Made by a program: the position numbers and the translations under genes. The notes under the pieces were generated by a model. It worked only from the letters and a program-made list of their open reading frames with translations, was not told where the DNA came from and made no database searches. A DNA stretch of 6,284 nucleotides, taken from NCBI RefSeq assembly GCF_000718985.1, contig NZ_JODL01000060.1, forward strand, positions 1-6,284, in the 5' to 3' direction. Numbering within the stretch: position 1 is the stretch's first letter; every line of letters begins with the position of its first letter. This DNA is from Streptomyces megasporus (GTDB lineage Bacteria > Actinomycetota > Actinomycetes > Streptomycetales > Streptomycetaceae). This document shows, piece after piece, positions 1 through 4,977 of the stretch.

Positions 1-293
1 TCGGCCGCGGCGAACATCGCCGCGCGCTCGATGGGGTCGTCCATGCCAAGGTGGCTCTTGGCGAACGCCCACGAGGTGTCGGCGGAGTAGGCGGTGCACA
101 GGGCGGCGGCCAGGCCGGCGAACAGGATGTACGGGGGCGGAAGCTCCCACCCGGCCACGGCGCGTGCCGCCCGGCGGACGGTGCGGACCGTCACCCAGGC
201 CGTGGCGGCGGCCAGCAGCAGGGCGATACCGGCGACGGCGGCGGCCGGGGCCGGGTGGGCGCCGGCCCAGCGGATCACAGTGTCGGGTGTCAA
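1..293 (-). CDS. spdB2: SpdB2-like (DUF2637) plasmid spread membrane protein, partial
   Basis: This is the N-terminal 97 residues of a membrane protein; the rest lies beyond the left edge. A TTG start at 293 is chosen because GGGAG lies 7 nt upstream of it. Residues about 15-36 and 54-71 are hydrophobic and read as two membrane segments. They are followed by a stretch containing AYSADTSWAFAKSHLG and then ERAAMFAAAE, which I recognise as typical of the SpdB2/DUF2637 proteins of Streptomyces conjugative plasmids and AICEs. Spd proteins are known to help transferred plasmid spread between compartments of the recipient mycelium, which gives the pock phenotype, together with the TraB translocase. 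It is the third gene of a leftward operon, after the 114-aa and 45-aa genes, and a strong hairpin lies just before it. The family call rests on memory of motifs, not on an alignment. Confidence 0.82.
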   Translation of the reverse strand, partial: MTPDTVIRWAGAHPAPAAAVAGIALLLAAATAWVTVRTVRRAARAVAGWELPPPYILFAGLAAALCTAYSADTSWAFAKSHLGMDDPIERAAMFAAA

Positions 294-327
294 CGGGGTG
301 CTCCCAGGTGCGGGCGGGCAGGGGAAG

Positions 328-368
328 GGGCCGGGCCCCGGTGCGGGGAGGCGGGTGGGGCCCGGCCC
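328..368 (-). terminator. 12-bp GC stem between the 45-aa gene and the spdB2-like gene
   Basis: The arms GGGCCGGGCCCC (328-339) and GGGGCCCGGCCC (357-368) are perfect complements around a 17-nt loop. The hairpin lies in the gap between the stop at 381 and the TTG start at 293 of the leftward operon. No U-tract follows, so it could be a Streptomyces-type terminator, a partial attenuator that lowers spdB2 expression, or an mRNA processing/stability element. Confidence 0.6.
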
Positions 369-380
369 GGTCGGTGGTGG

Positions 381-518
381 TCAGCGGCGGGGGCGGCCGG
401 GAGCGCCGGCTTGCTGGTTGCCGTTGCGGCGGGCGTCGGAGAGCTGACCGCGAGCGGCGGCGGCGCGTTCCTCCCGCTCGGCCTTCGTGCCGTAGTCGCG
501 CAAGTCCTGATCGGCCAT
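381..518 (-). CDS. 45-aa charged small protein
   Basis: This is a small ORF on the minus strand with an ATG at 518. It begins 5 nt after the TGA (524-526) of the 114-aa gene, so it is probably translated by coupling; the only SD-like sequence (GAAGGG) is about 12 nt upstream. The product starts MADQDLRDYGTKAEREERAA and ends in a basic tail with GRPRR. It is almost entirely charged or small residues, with no membrane segment and no recognised domain. It may form a short helix over residues 10-30. Its place directly upstream of the spdB2-like gene suggests a role in transfer or spread, but that is inference from position only. The same frame continues open far upstream; that part overlaps the 114-aa gene and is treated as a shadow. 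Confidence 0.62.
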   Translation of the reverse strand: MADQDLRDYGTKAEREERAAAARGQLSDARRNGNQQAGAPGRPRR

Positions 519-523
519 GGCGA

Positions 524-868
524 TCACAGGCCCTTCGCGGCGTCGCGGAGACGGAGGGAGTACTCGCCGCCGGTCTCGCCGAGGCGCAGAGCGGGCAGCT
601 CCTCCAGGACCCGGTGGAACACGCGGTGGGCGATCGTGGGCGGGGCCTTCTTCAACGCCCGGTCGTGGGCGCGGGTCAGGGCGTCGCCCCAGCAGCGGGG
701 GGTCAGTTCCTGGCTCGGCTTGTCGTCCATGAGCTGGTGGGCGATCTCGGTCATGAGCTGGGAGGCGAGGGACGGCCGGTTGAGGACGCGGCGCATGGCC
801 TCGGAGGTGGTCGTGTCGCTCGCGAGGGGGCTGCCGGGCGGGTGGTAGCGGTGGGTACTCTGCGTCAT
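524..868 (-). CDS. Conserved hypothetical protein of the spd operon (114 aa)
   Basis: This is the first gene of the leftward operon. The ATG at 868 has AGGAG 6 nt upstream, which fixes the start well. The 114-aa protein is soluble and rich in helix-forming residues. It has a disordered N-terminus of about 24 residues, then a helical body that includes ASQLMTEIAHQLMDD and TIAHRVFHRVLEELPAL, and ends with GEYSLRLRDAAKGL. I see no catalytic motif, Zn motif or membrane segment. Proteins of this general appearance often precede spdB2 in Streptomyces mobile elements, but I cannot name the family. It is probably co-transcribed with the 45-aa and spdB2-like genes. Its presumed leader (869-970) carries two strong hairpins, so the operon may be controlled by attenuation. 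Confidence 0.85.
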   Translation of the reverse strand: MTQSTHRYHPPGSPLASDTTTSEAMRRVLNRPSLASQLMTEIAHQLMDDKPSQELTPRCWGDALTRAHDRALKKAPPTIAHRVFHRVLEELPALRLGETGGEYSLRLRDAAKGL

Positions 869-902
869 GGTCAGCTCCTGGTCGCATCAGGTGTCTGGCT
901 GG

Positions 903-922
903 CCCCGCAGGCCTCTGCGGGG
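903..922 (-). promoter_or_regulatory. Leader hairpin proximal to the spd operon
   Basis: CCCCGCAG (903-910) and CTGCGGGG (915-922) form a perfect 8-bp stem around a GCCT tetraloop. Read leftward, it lies in the presumed untranslated leader 35-54 nt before the ATG at 868. It pairs with a second, larger hairpin at 926-967. It could be an attenuator or terminator element, or a structural element for mRNA stability or a DNA-binding protein. Confidence 0.5.
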
Positions 923-925
923 TGT

Positions 926-967
926 CGCCCCCGGCCCAATGGCGTTCCCAGCGCCGGGCCGGGGGCG
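926..967 (-). promoter_or_regulatory. Leader hairpin distal to the spd operon (12-bp perfect stem)
   Basis: CGCCCCCGGCCC (926-937) and GGGCCGGGGGCG (956-967) are perfect complements. The 18-nt loop contains a further 4-bp GGCG/CGCC stem. The element sits 3 bp from the hairpin at 903-922. No gene reads rightward into it, so termination of an upstream plus-strand gene is unlikely. It is better explained as an attenuator in the leftward leader or as a DNA-level structure. Confidence 0.5.
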
Positions 968-995
968 TTCTTGTTGGTGCAGGAACGACCGTAGC

Positions 996-1021
996 ACTTG
1001 TTTGCGTCAACGCAAATAAGT
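996..1021. promoter_or_regulatory. 26-bp near-perfect palindrome, candidate operator
   Basis: The core TTTGCGT-CA-ACGCAAA (1001-1016) is a perfect 7+7 palindrome. It extends outward to 12-bp half-sites with one mismatch (G1000 against T1017). It lies between the divergent leftward operon and the rightward helix-turn-helix gene. It overlaps a TTGCGT -35-like hexamer on the plus strand (1002-1007) and a TTGACG -35-like hexamer on the minus strand (1010-1005). The GT-N2-AC centre resembles operators of GntR-family regulators, the class that includes the KorSA/TraR transfer repressors, but no GntR protein is encoded here. A single dimer bound here could control both directions. Confidence 0.65.
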
Positions 1022-1030
1022 TGAGAGGAT
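1002..1030 (+). promoter_or_regulatory. Candidate promoter for the AlpA-like gene
   Basis: TTGCGT (1002-1007) and GAGGAT (1025-1030) are separated by exactly 17 bp. The second hexamer is one base from the streptomycete-type TAGGAT -10. The expected start of transcription is at about 1036-1037, on top of the ATG at 1037, so a leaderless transcript is possible. The same GAGAGG bases could instead act as a ribosome binding site for that ATG, so the two readings compete. Confidence 0.3.
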
Positions 1031-1036
1031 GGGGCC

Positions 1037-1336
1037 ATGCCCAGCTCCCCACGGGAGGAAGCGCGCGAGCCGGAGGAGGGACCCAGGTTGGTGACGATCC
1101 CCCAGATCCCGGATCTTCTTGAGGCAGCCGGTCTCAAGAAGGTCGGCCCAGCGCGCATCCGACAGTTGGCAGCCGAAGACGAGAACTGGCCCAAACCGAT
1201 CTTCGAGAGGGGCCGGACACGGGTCTTCGACTGGCACGCCGTAGAGCGCTACTTCCGCAACCGGACGTTGCGGCAAGGGGAGCGGACCGATCTCAAGAAA
1301 CCGAAGGAGGGCAGGCAGGATGGCGGGCAGCAGTAA
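1037..1336 (+). CDS. Small AlpA/excisionase-like helix-turn-helix protein
   Basis: The 99-aa product has a charged, probably disordered N-terminus (residues 1-17) and a compact DNA-binding domain over about residues 19-76. That domain has the layout of MerR/AlpA/Xis-type small winged helices: a TIPQIPDLLEAAG first helix, a recognition-helix region around ARIRQLAAED, a WPKPIFERGRTRVFDW wing, and a closing helix HAVERYFRNR. Such proteins act as excisionases or regulators in mobile elements; no integrase is visible, so the regulator role is at least as likely. Start choice is uncertain. The ATG at 1037 has GAGAGG 8 nt upstream. A TTG at 1088 has AGGAGGG exactly 7 nt upstream (a GTG follows at 1091) and would remove the disordered tail. 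The 3' end overlaps the next gene by 17 bp. Confidence 0.85.
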   Translation: MPSSPREEAREPEEGPRLVTIPQIPDLLEAAGLKKVGPARIRQLAAEDENWPKPIFERGRTRVFDWHAVERYFRNRTLRQGERTDLKKPKEGRQDGGQQ

Positions 1337-1517
1337 GCGCTGCATCGACAGCGAATGCGCTGAGGATGGATGCACCGAAGAGGGCTGCTGCCGAGGAGAA
1401 GGGTGCACCTGCCGGGCCGCGGAAGCATGCTCCACCGTGGTCTCGGACTACCACGACGACGGCACAGTGACACGCTGGTGCCTCGACCACGAGCGTGAGT
1501 TCCTGGCGCCCAGGTAG
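1320..1517 (+). CDS. 65-aa cysteine-rich acidic protein
   Basis: The ATG at 1320 has a strong AAGGAGG about 9 nt upstream and lies inside the end of the AlpA-like gene, so the two are translationally linked. The product has nine cysteines at residues 8, 13, 18, 23, 24, 29, 31, 37 and 54, plus His45 and His57. The first four are spaced exactly five residues apart, in an acidic Gly-Cys setting (EDGC, TEEGC, RGEGC). The C-terminal part RWCLDHEREF resembles the end of small zinc-binding proteins. There is no signal peptide, so a cytoplasmic metal-binding role is more likely than a disulfide peptide. I do not recognise the family. Its codons are somewhat less GC-biased than those of its neighbours. 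A terminator-like hairpin follows 24 nt after the stop. Confidence 0.75.
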   Translation: MAGSSKRCIDSECAEDGCTEEGCCRGEGCTCRAAEACSTVVSDYHDDGTVTRWCLDHEREFLAPR

Positions 1518-1541
1518 GAGGAGCACCTCAAACGACAGAAC

Positions 1542-1572
1542 GGCCGGAGCGGTCTGATCCACCGCCCCGGCC
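1542..1572 (+). terminator. Terminator-like hairpin after the cysteine-rich gene
   Basis: GGCCGGAGCGGT (1542-1553) pairs with ACCGCCCCGGCC (1561-1572), 11 of 12 positions, around the 7-nt loop CTGATCC. It lies 24 nt after the TAG at 1515-1517 and before the next gene, as expected for a U-tract-free streptomycete terminator. Confidence 0.6.
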
Positions 1573-1580
1573 TGGATAAC

Positions 1581-1601
1581 CAGCGGGCCGCTAACCCGCT
1601 G
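1581..1601 (+). promoter_or_regulatory. Second small hairpin upstream of the winged-helix gene
   Basis: CAGCGGG (1581-1587) and CCCGCTG (1595-1601) form a perfect 7-bp stem with a 7-nt loop, 8 bp after the hairpin at 1542-1572. It ends 35 nt before the TTG start at 1637. It may be part of a double terminator or a leader structure for the downstream gene; it could also be an operator. Confidence 0.4.
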
Positions 1602-1636
1602 ATCAACAGTTCCCAACTCAGCAAGTAAGGACTGCC

Positions 1637-2804
1637 TTGCCCGGCAGAGTACACGGGCCTGCCCTCGCATGCCCAAACCCCCTGCGTACCTGGGCCCCGG
1701 TGCCCCGTACGGACCACGAAATCGACCGCACCGCCTCCCGCCACGCGCAGCCACGCGCCTGGATACGCGCGGTGCGCTGGCTCATCGGAGCCGGCCTTCA
1801 CCCCCGCGCCAACGACACCACGGTGCGCGTCGCCGCCGACCTGGCGCGACGCATGGACTACACGACCGGCCACGTGCTGTACGACATGGCCGGGACCGCC
1901 CGCCGCCTCGAGGTATCGGTACCCACCGTCAAGCGCCACGTCCGCGTGCTGCGCGAGCTCGGGACGCTGGTGTGGGCTGTCCACGGCTCCCTGCGGAACC
2001 TTCGCCTGCCCGGCCGGGCCTACACGGCCACCGCCACCGTCTACGCCGCCACCATCCCCCCGGTGTACGACCAGGCGATGGGGCACCGGATCGACGGCCG
2101 CGGGTACGACGCCCGGATCGTCGGCGTCACCGACGAGGGCCGGGAACGAGCCGTGGCCCAGGCACGACAGAAGGCGGATTCCCGCAGGTCACGCCATGAT
2201 CCCCCTTCTCCTGGTGGGTACCAGAAGAGACAGAAGGTTGAGGTTGGTGGTGGGTTGAAAGACACCCCGCGACGCGCGGCGTGCCCGAACAGCTCGACCC
2301 CGAAGAACACCACCAGCAGCCGCAGCAGCGGCCGGCGACGCCACGGCCGAGGGACGGGTCGCCCGGCGCACCAGGTCGCCCGCGACATCGCCATCGCCCG
2401 CCGGGTACGGCCCCTGGTCGGATGGACCCAGCACGAGACCCTGCGCCGCCTCGCCTTCGCCCTGCGGCCGCTCATCGACACCGGCCTCGACGCGGAGGCC
2501 ATCGCGGCCGAGCTGCACTCGTGGTTCCTCGACTGGCGGCCCGCACGCCCGGCCGCCTACATCGTGGCCGAGCTGCGCCGCCGCGCCGACCGCGACACCG
2601 GCCGGAGACGACCCGCTGGCCGGGCTGACGCGGGAAGAGATCATCGCCCACCGCGCCGCCGCCCTGGACAACCCGGCCTTGGTGCGGGCTGCGATCGAGC
2701 ATCTGGGGATGCGGCACGCCCGCCGCCTCTACACCGCGTGGCTGGTGGACCAGGCCCTCGCCCGGTCGTACCGAGTCAGCGACCGGACGGTCATCCACGG
2801 CTGA
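1637..2804 (+). pseudogene. Winged-helix, possibly replication-associated protein, frame-disrupted
   Basis: The TTG start at 1637 has AAGGA 5 nt upstream; a GTG at 1700 is an in-frame alternative. Residues about 61-115 form a winged helix-turn-helix with ARRLEVSVPTVKRHVRVLRE. This is followed by AYTATATVYAATIPP, and the block at about 245-320 contains VARDIAIARRVRPLVGW and IAAELHSWFLDWRPARPAAY. I recognise this layout from a large family of Streptomyces proteins common on plasmids and integrated elements; a replication-initiation role is my inference. Around 2590-2606 the good coding frame shifts by +1. The new frame reads GDDPLAGLTREEIIAH onward with strong third-position G/C and ends at the TGA at 2802-2804. 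The original frame runs on with poor codon use to 3010. This is either a real indel (pseudogene), a sequence error or, less likely, recoding. Confidence 0.75.
2195..2260 (+). other. Codon-atypical purine/GGTTG tract inside the winged-helix gene
   Basis: Of the 22 in-frame codons here, 12 end in A or T (for example CCT, TCT, CCT, GGT, AGA, GTT, GTT, AAA), while flanking codons almost all end in G or C. The tract contains an imperfect inverted repeat (2206-2229, core CTGGT-gggt-ACCAG) and then GGTTG at 2236, 2242 and 2253. Frame is kept on both sides. The DNA may serve a function apart from coding, such as a replication origin or protein-binding site inside a rep-like gene; this is inference. 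Confidence 0.4.
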
Positions 2805-2833
2805 TACGAGCGACTGACCGTAGCGAGCTAATC

Positions 2834-2847
2834 CCCTCTTTAGAGGG
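2834..2847. repeat. 14-bp palindrome after the winged-helix gene
   Basis: CCCTCT-TT-AGAGGG is a perfect palindrome 30 bp after the TGA at 2802-2804 and 85 bp before the XRE gene start. The spacing is too short for a stable RNA loop at full length, so a dimer-binding DNA site near the XRE promoter is the more natural reading. Confidence 0.4.
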
Positions 2848-2878
2848 CGGAGTTCACCCGTCAACACCACACAAAAAC

Positions 2879-2931
2879 GGCTCTGCCCCATACGCTGTGA
2901 GTGACGAGCTACACAACAGAAGGGCAGAGCC
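2879..2931 (+). promoter_or_regulatory. Inverted repeat masking the XRE gene ribosome binding site
   Basis: GGCTCTGCCC (2879-2888) and GGGCAGAGCC (2922-2931) are perfect 10-bp complements separated by 33 nt. The right arm covers most of the AAGGG ribosome binding site (2920-2924) and ends on the base before the ATG at 2932. If the transcript starts upstream of 2879, the stem would hide the ribosome binding site. If transcription starts near 2903 (a TACGCT -10-like hexamer lies at 2891-2896), the repeat would instead act as a DNA operator around the promoter. Confidence 0.55.
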
Positions 2932-4170
2932 ATGTCCATCACCGATGCTACCCCGGAACCGATCGCATTCGGCGAGCGTCTACGTATTCTGCGGACCCGC
3001 CGCGGCATGACCCGCCCAGTCCTGGCCGGCCTGCTGGGACGCTCGCCGAGCTGGCTCAAGCAAGTCGAACGCGGGGAGATCCACACCCCCTCGCTCCCGA
3101 TGATCCTGCGTATCGCCGAGGTGCTCCGGGTCCGTGACCTGTCCGACCTGACCGGAGACCAGTCCATGCCCACCACCCTGTTCATTGGTCCCGGCCACCC
3201 CCGGCTGCCCGAAGTGCGAGCTGCGATCGATGCGTTCTTCCCCACCGGCACGGACCGCCCAGCCCCGGACGCTGCACATCTGCGGTCCCGCCTGGACCAC
3301 GCCTGGACCGCCCGGCACTCCGCCCCGAACCACCGCGAGGTCCTCGGGTCCTTGCTGCCGGGCCTGATCCGCGACGCACAGCTCGCCGTCCGACAGGCCA
3401 ACACCCCTCCCACACACCGGGTTGCTCAGGCTGTCCTCGCCGAGGTTTACAGCCTCGCCCAGTTCTTTCTCGCGTATCAGCCCGACAGCGCCCTACTGTG
3501 GCGCGTCGCCGAACGAGGCATGGTCGCCGCCCAGGAGAGCGCAGACCCACACGCGCTGGGCATGGCGGCCTGGCTGACGGCCGAGGCACACCGCGACGCC
3601 GGACACTACGACGGTGCCGACACCGTGACGATGGAGTGCCTGCGCTACCTCGAACCCCACCTGCCCGACGCGGACGACGACGTGCGGGCGATCGCCGGGG
3701 CCTTGCAAATCGCGGCCGGGTACACCGCCGCCCGCCGAGGCGACACCGGCGCCGCATGGGGATGGTGGGACAAGGCCGACCGCATCGCCCAGCGTCTCCC
3801 CGCCGACTACTACCACCCCGTCACGTCCTTCTCTCGGGCCGTCATGGGCGCGCATGCGGTGACGCTCGCGGTCGAGCTGCACGCCGGGGGCGAGAGTGTG
3901 CGGCAGGCCGCGAAGGCCGACCTTCGCTGTATCCCGTCACGGCCTAGGCGGGCCCGGCACCGCATCGAGGAGGCCCGCGGCTACCAGCTCGATGGGCAGC
4001 CCGACACCGCGCTGGCGACGCTGGAGAAGGCGCACGAGAACGCGCCGGAGACGATCCGGTACAACGGCTATGCCCGCCGGATCATCTTGGAGGAGACCGA
4101 GGCGAAGTCCCCGGAACGGCGGCGGCGCGCCTCGGAGTTGGCGGTGAAGGTGGGCGTCCTCGCTACCTGA
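2932..4170 (+). CDS. XRE-family transcriptional regulator with long helical C-terminal domain
   Basis: The ATG at 2932 has AAGGG 7 nt upstream. The 412-aa protein has an N-terminal helix-turn-helix at residues about 13-75 (FGERLRILRTRRGMTRPVLA, then GRSPSWLKQVERGEI). About 330 residues of alpha-helical, TPR-like sequence follow, with Ala-rich paired helices such as AWLTAEAHRDAGHYDGA and the block QLDGQPDTALATLEKAHENAP. This layout is common among Streptomyces regulators on accessory elements, where the repeat domain is thought to sense a peptide or protein partner. The reading frame is intact with even codon use throughout. It stands alone between a control region with two palindromes (2834-2847 and 2879-2931) and a clear terminator (4198-4216), so it is probably a single-gene unit. 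Autoregulation is plausible but not shown. Confidence 0.93.
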   Translation: MSITDATPEPIAFGERLRILRTRRGMTRPVLAGLLGRSPSWLKQVERGEIHTPSLPMILRIAEVLRVRDLSDLTGDQSMPTTLFIGPGHPRLPEVRAAIDAFFPTGTDRPAPDAAHLRSRLDHAWTARHSAPNHREVLGSLLPGLIRDAQLAVRQANTPPTHRVAQAVLAEVYSLAQFFLAYQPDSALLWRVAERGMVAAQESADPHALGMAAWLTAEAHRDAGHYDGADTVTMECLRYLEPHLPDADDDVRAIAGALQIAAGYTAARRGDTGAAWGWWDKADRIAQRLPADYYHPVTSFSRAVMGAHAVTLAVELHAGGESVRQAAKADLRCIPSRPRRARHRIEEARGYQLDGQPDTALATLEKAHENAPETIRYNGYARRIILEETEAKSPERRRRASELAVKVGVLAT

Positions 4171-4197
4171 TCGGGCACCTTCCGAACGGAAGCACGG

Positions 4198-4216
4198 GGG
4201 GCAGGATTCCTGCCCC
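4198..4216 (+). terminator. Rho-independent terminator after the XRE gene
   Basis: GGGGCAGG (4198-4205) and CCTGCCCC (4209-4216) form a perfect 8-bp stem with a 3-nt ATT loop, followed by the T-rich run TTCTGCCTTT. It lies 27 nt after the TGA at 4168-4170. Confidence 0.8.
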
Positions 4217-4241
4217 TTCTGCCTTTCCAGGGCTCCTACTG

Positions 4242-4263
4242 TCGGTGATGAACCGATCACCGA
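4242..4263. promoter_or_regulatory. Inverted repeat in the promoter region of the next gene
   Basis: TCGGTGAT (4242-4249) and ATCACCGA (4256-4263) are perfect 8-bp complements around GAACCG. The repeat ends 15 bp before the GTG at 4279, and a TACTGT -10-like hexamer lies at 4237-4242. It could be an operator or a leader hairpin close to the ribosome binding site (GGGGG, 4269-4273). Confidence 0.45.
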
Positions 4264-4278
4264 TGTTCGGGGGCTTCT

Positions 4279-4897
4279 GTGCAGACCACCGGCACCACGC
4301 CGCCTACTGCCGCAGCAACAAACGACACGAGCACACCGCTCGTCCAGCCGGGTGTGTGGGTCGAGGCGCTGGACGTCATCCCCGCCGGCACCACCACCGG
4401 CCAGCGCACGGAGCGACGCTGGGGCAGCTACGCGGCCCCGGACGCCGCGTCCGCGATCCGGTGGATGCGGGTCTCAGTGCGGACGGTCACCCCGATACTC
4501 GGGCCGCTCCAGTCCTCGTACGTGCTCGACAACTGGGTGCGCGGCCCGCAGTCCCTGGCCGACTACCACCGCCTGCTGGCAACCGTTCGACATCAACGCC
4601 CTGCTGGACGACGCGGGAGACGCACTCGACCACGTCCCCCCGCCCGCGGAGCACGCGGACGCCCTCGCCCAACGCCTGCGCGAACACCTGACGCGGCTCG
4701 TGGACATCGCCGTCGCGGCCGGGGCCGAGGAACGCGACGACCAGGCCGCCGACCTCATCGCACGGGCGCGGGCACTGCGGTCCGAGGAACCACCCGACCA
4801 CGCGCCGACCGCCCTGCACCTGCGGCGGCTCGGCTGGGCCGTCCACGAGCTGCTGGAACGGCTGATCGAAACGCACTGCGTGAAAGGGGCCGCGTGA
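4279..4897 (+). pseudogene. Frame-disrupted or fused gene: unknown N-terminal part plus DUF6415-like part
   Basis: A GTG at 4279 has GGGGG 5 nt upstream. The first about 100 codons read MQTTGTTPPTAAATNDTSTP, then VWVEALDVIPAG, AIRWMRVSVRTVTPILG and VLDNWVRGPQSLADYHRLL, with good codon bias. From about 4586 the good frame is shifted by +1 (FDINALLDDAGDALDHVPPP onward) and ends at the TGA at 4895-4897. The original frame becomes Arg/Pro-rich nonsense and runs to 4920. No ATG, GTG or well-placed start precedes the second part. Two explanations fit: a one-base indel within one gene, or a deletion that joined the 5' part of one gene to a neighbouring DUF6415-type gene that lost its start. The second fits better because the two halves look like separate Streptomyces families. 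A functional product is doubtful. Confidence 0.7.
4577..4897 (+). pseudogene. DUF6415-like segment lacking its own start
   Basis: This is the 3' part of the disrupted gene in its correct frame. It reads WQPFDINALLDDAGDAL, then HADALAQRLREHLTRLVDIA, LIARARALRSEE and LHLRRLGWAVHELLERLIE: an all-helical, about 100-residue protein that I match from memory to the DUF6415 family of small Streptomyces proteins of unknown function, often found in accessory regions. Family members normally begin only a few residues before the FDI-like motif. Here no start codon or ribosome binding site is present at that point, so it depends on the upstream frame for translation. Confidence 0.6.
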
Positions 4898-4923
4898 CCA
4901 CCCAGCCGCCTCTCCCATGAGCC

Positions 4924-4966
4924 ACGTGCTCGTGGGCGGATGACGTAGGGCCGCCTGCGAGCACGT
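4924..4966 (+). terminator. 16-bp hairpin after the DUF6415-like gene
   Basis: ACGTGCTCGTGGGCGG (4924-4939) pairs with CCGCCTGCGAGCACGT (4951-4966) over 16 positions, 14 Watson-Crick and two adjacent G-U wobbles in RNA, around an 11-nt loop. The wobbles pair only in the plus-strand RNA, which suggests selection on the transcript. It is a terminator candidate 27 nt after the TGA at 4895-4897. Confidence 0.6.
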
Positions 4967-4977
4967 CCCAAGCCCCC

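Noticed and set aside
51..994. Long open frames on the plus strand across the left operon
   Set aside because: They lie opposite the minus-strand genes with ribosome binding sites and recognised motifs; their products are Gly/Arg/Pro-rich with unnatural composition, as expected of shadows in GC-rich DNA.
519..1052. Upstream extension of the 45-aa frame on the minus strand to 1052
   Set aside because: It overlaps the well-supported 114-aa gene, gives an Arg/Pro-rich product and crosses the divergent promoter region; only the part from the ATG at 518 looks real.
1037..1517. Toxin-antitoxin pair made of the AlpA-like and cysteine-rich genes
   Set aside because: The size and overlap fit, but neither protein has a toxin motif, and the cysteine pattern suggests metal binding instead.
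1007..1754. Minus-strand open frames opposite the AlpA-like and cysteine-rich genes
   Set aside because: They lack convincing ribosome binding sites and domain motifs, and the plus-strand frames have both.
2585..2620. Programmed +1 ribosomal frameshift as the default explanation for the winged-helix gene
   Set aside because: No stop codon at the shift site and no clear stimulator; an indel or sequence error is simpler, so recoding is kept only as a remote option.
2805..3010. Continuation of the winged-helix gene frame to 3010
   Set aside because: After the frame change the zero frame loses codon bias and overlaps the start of the XRE gene; it is out-of-frame read-through.
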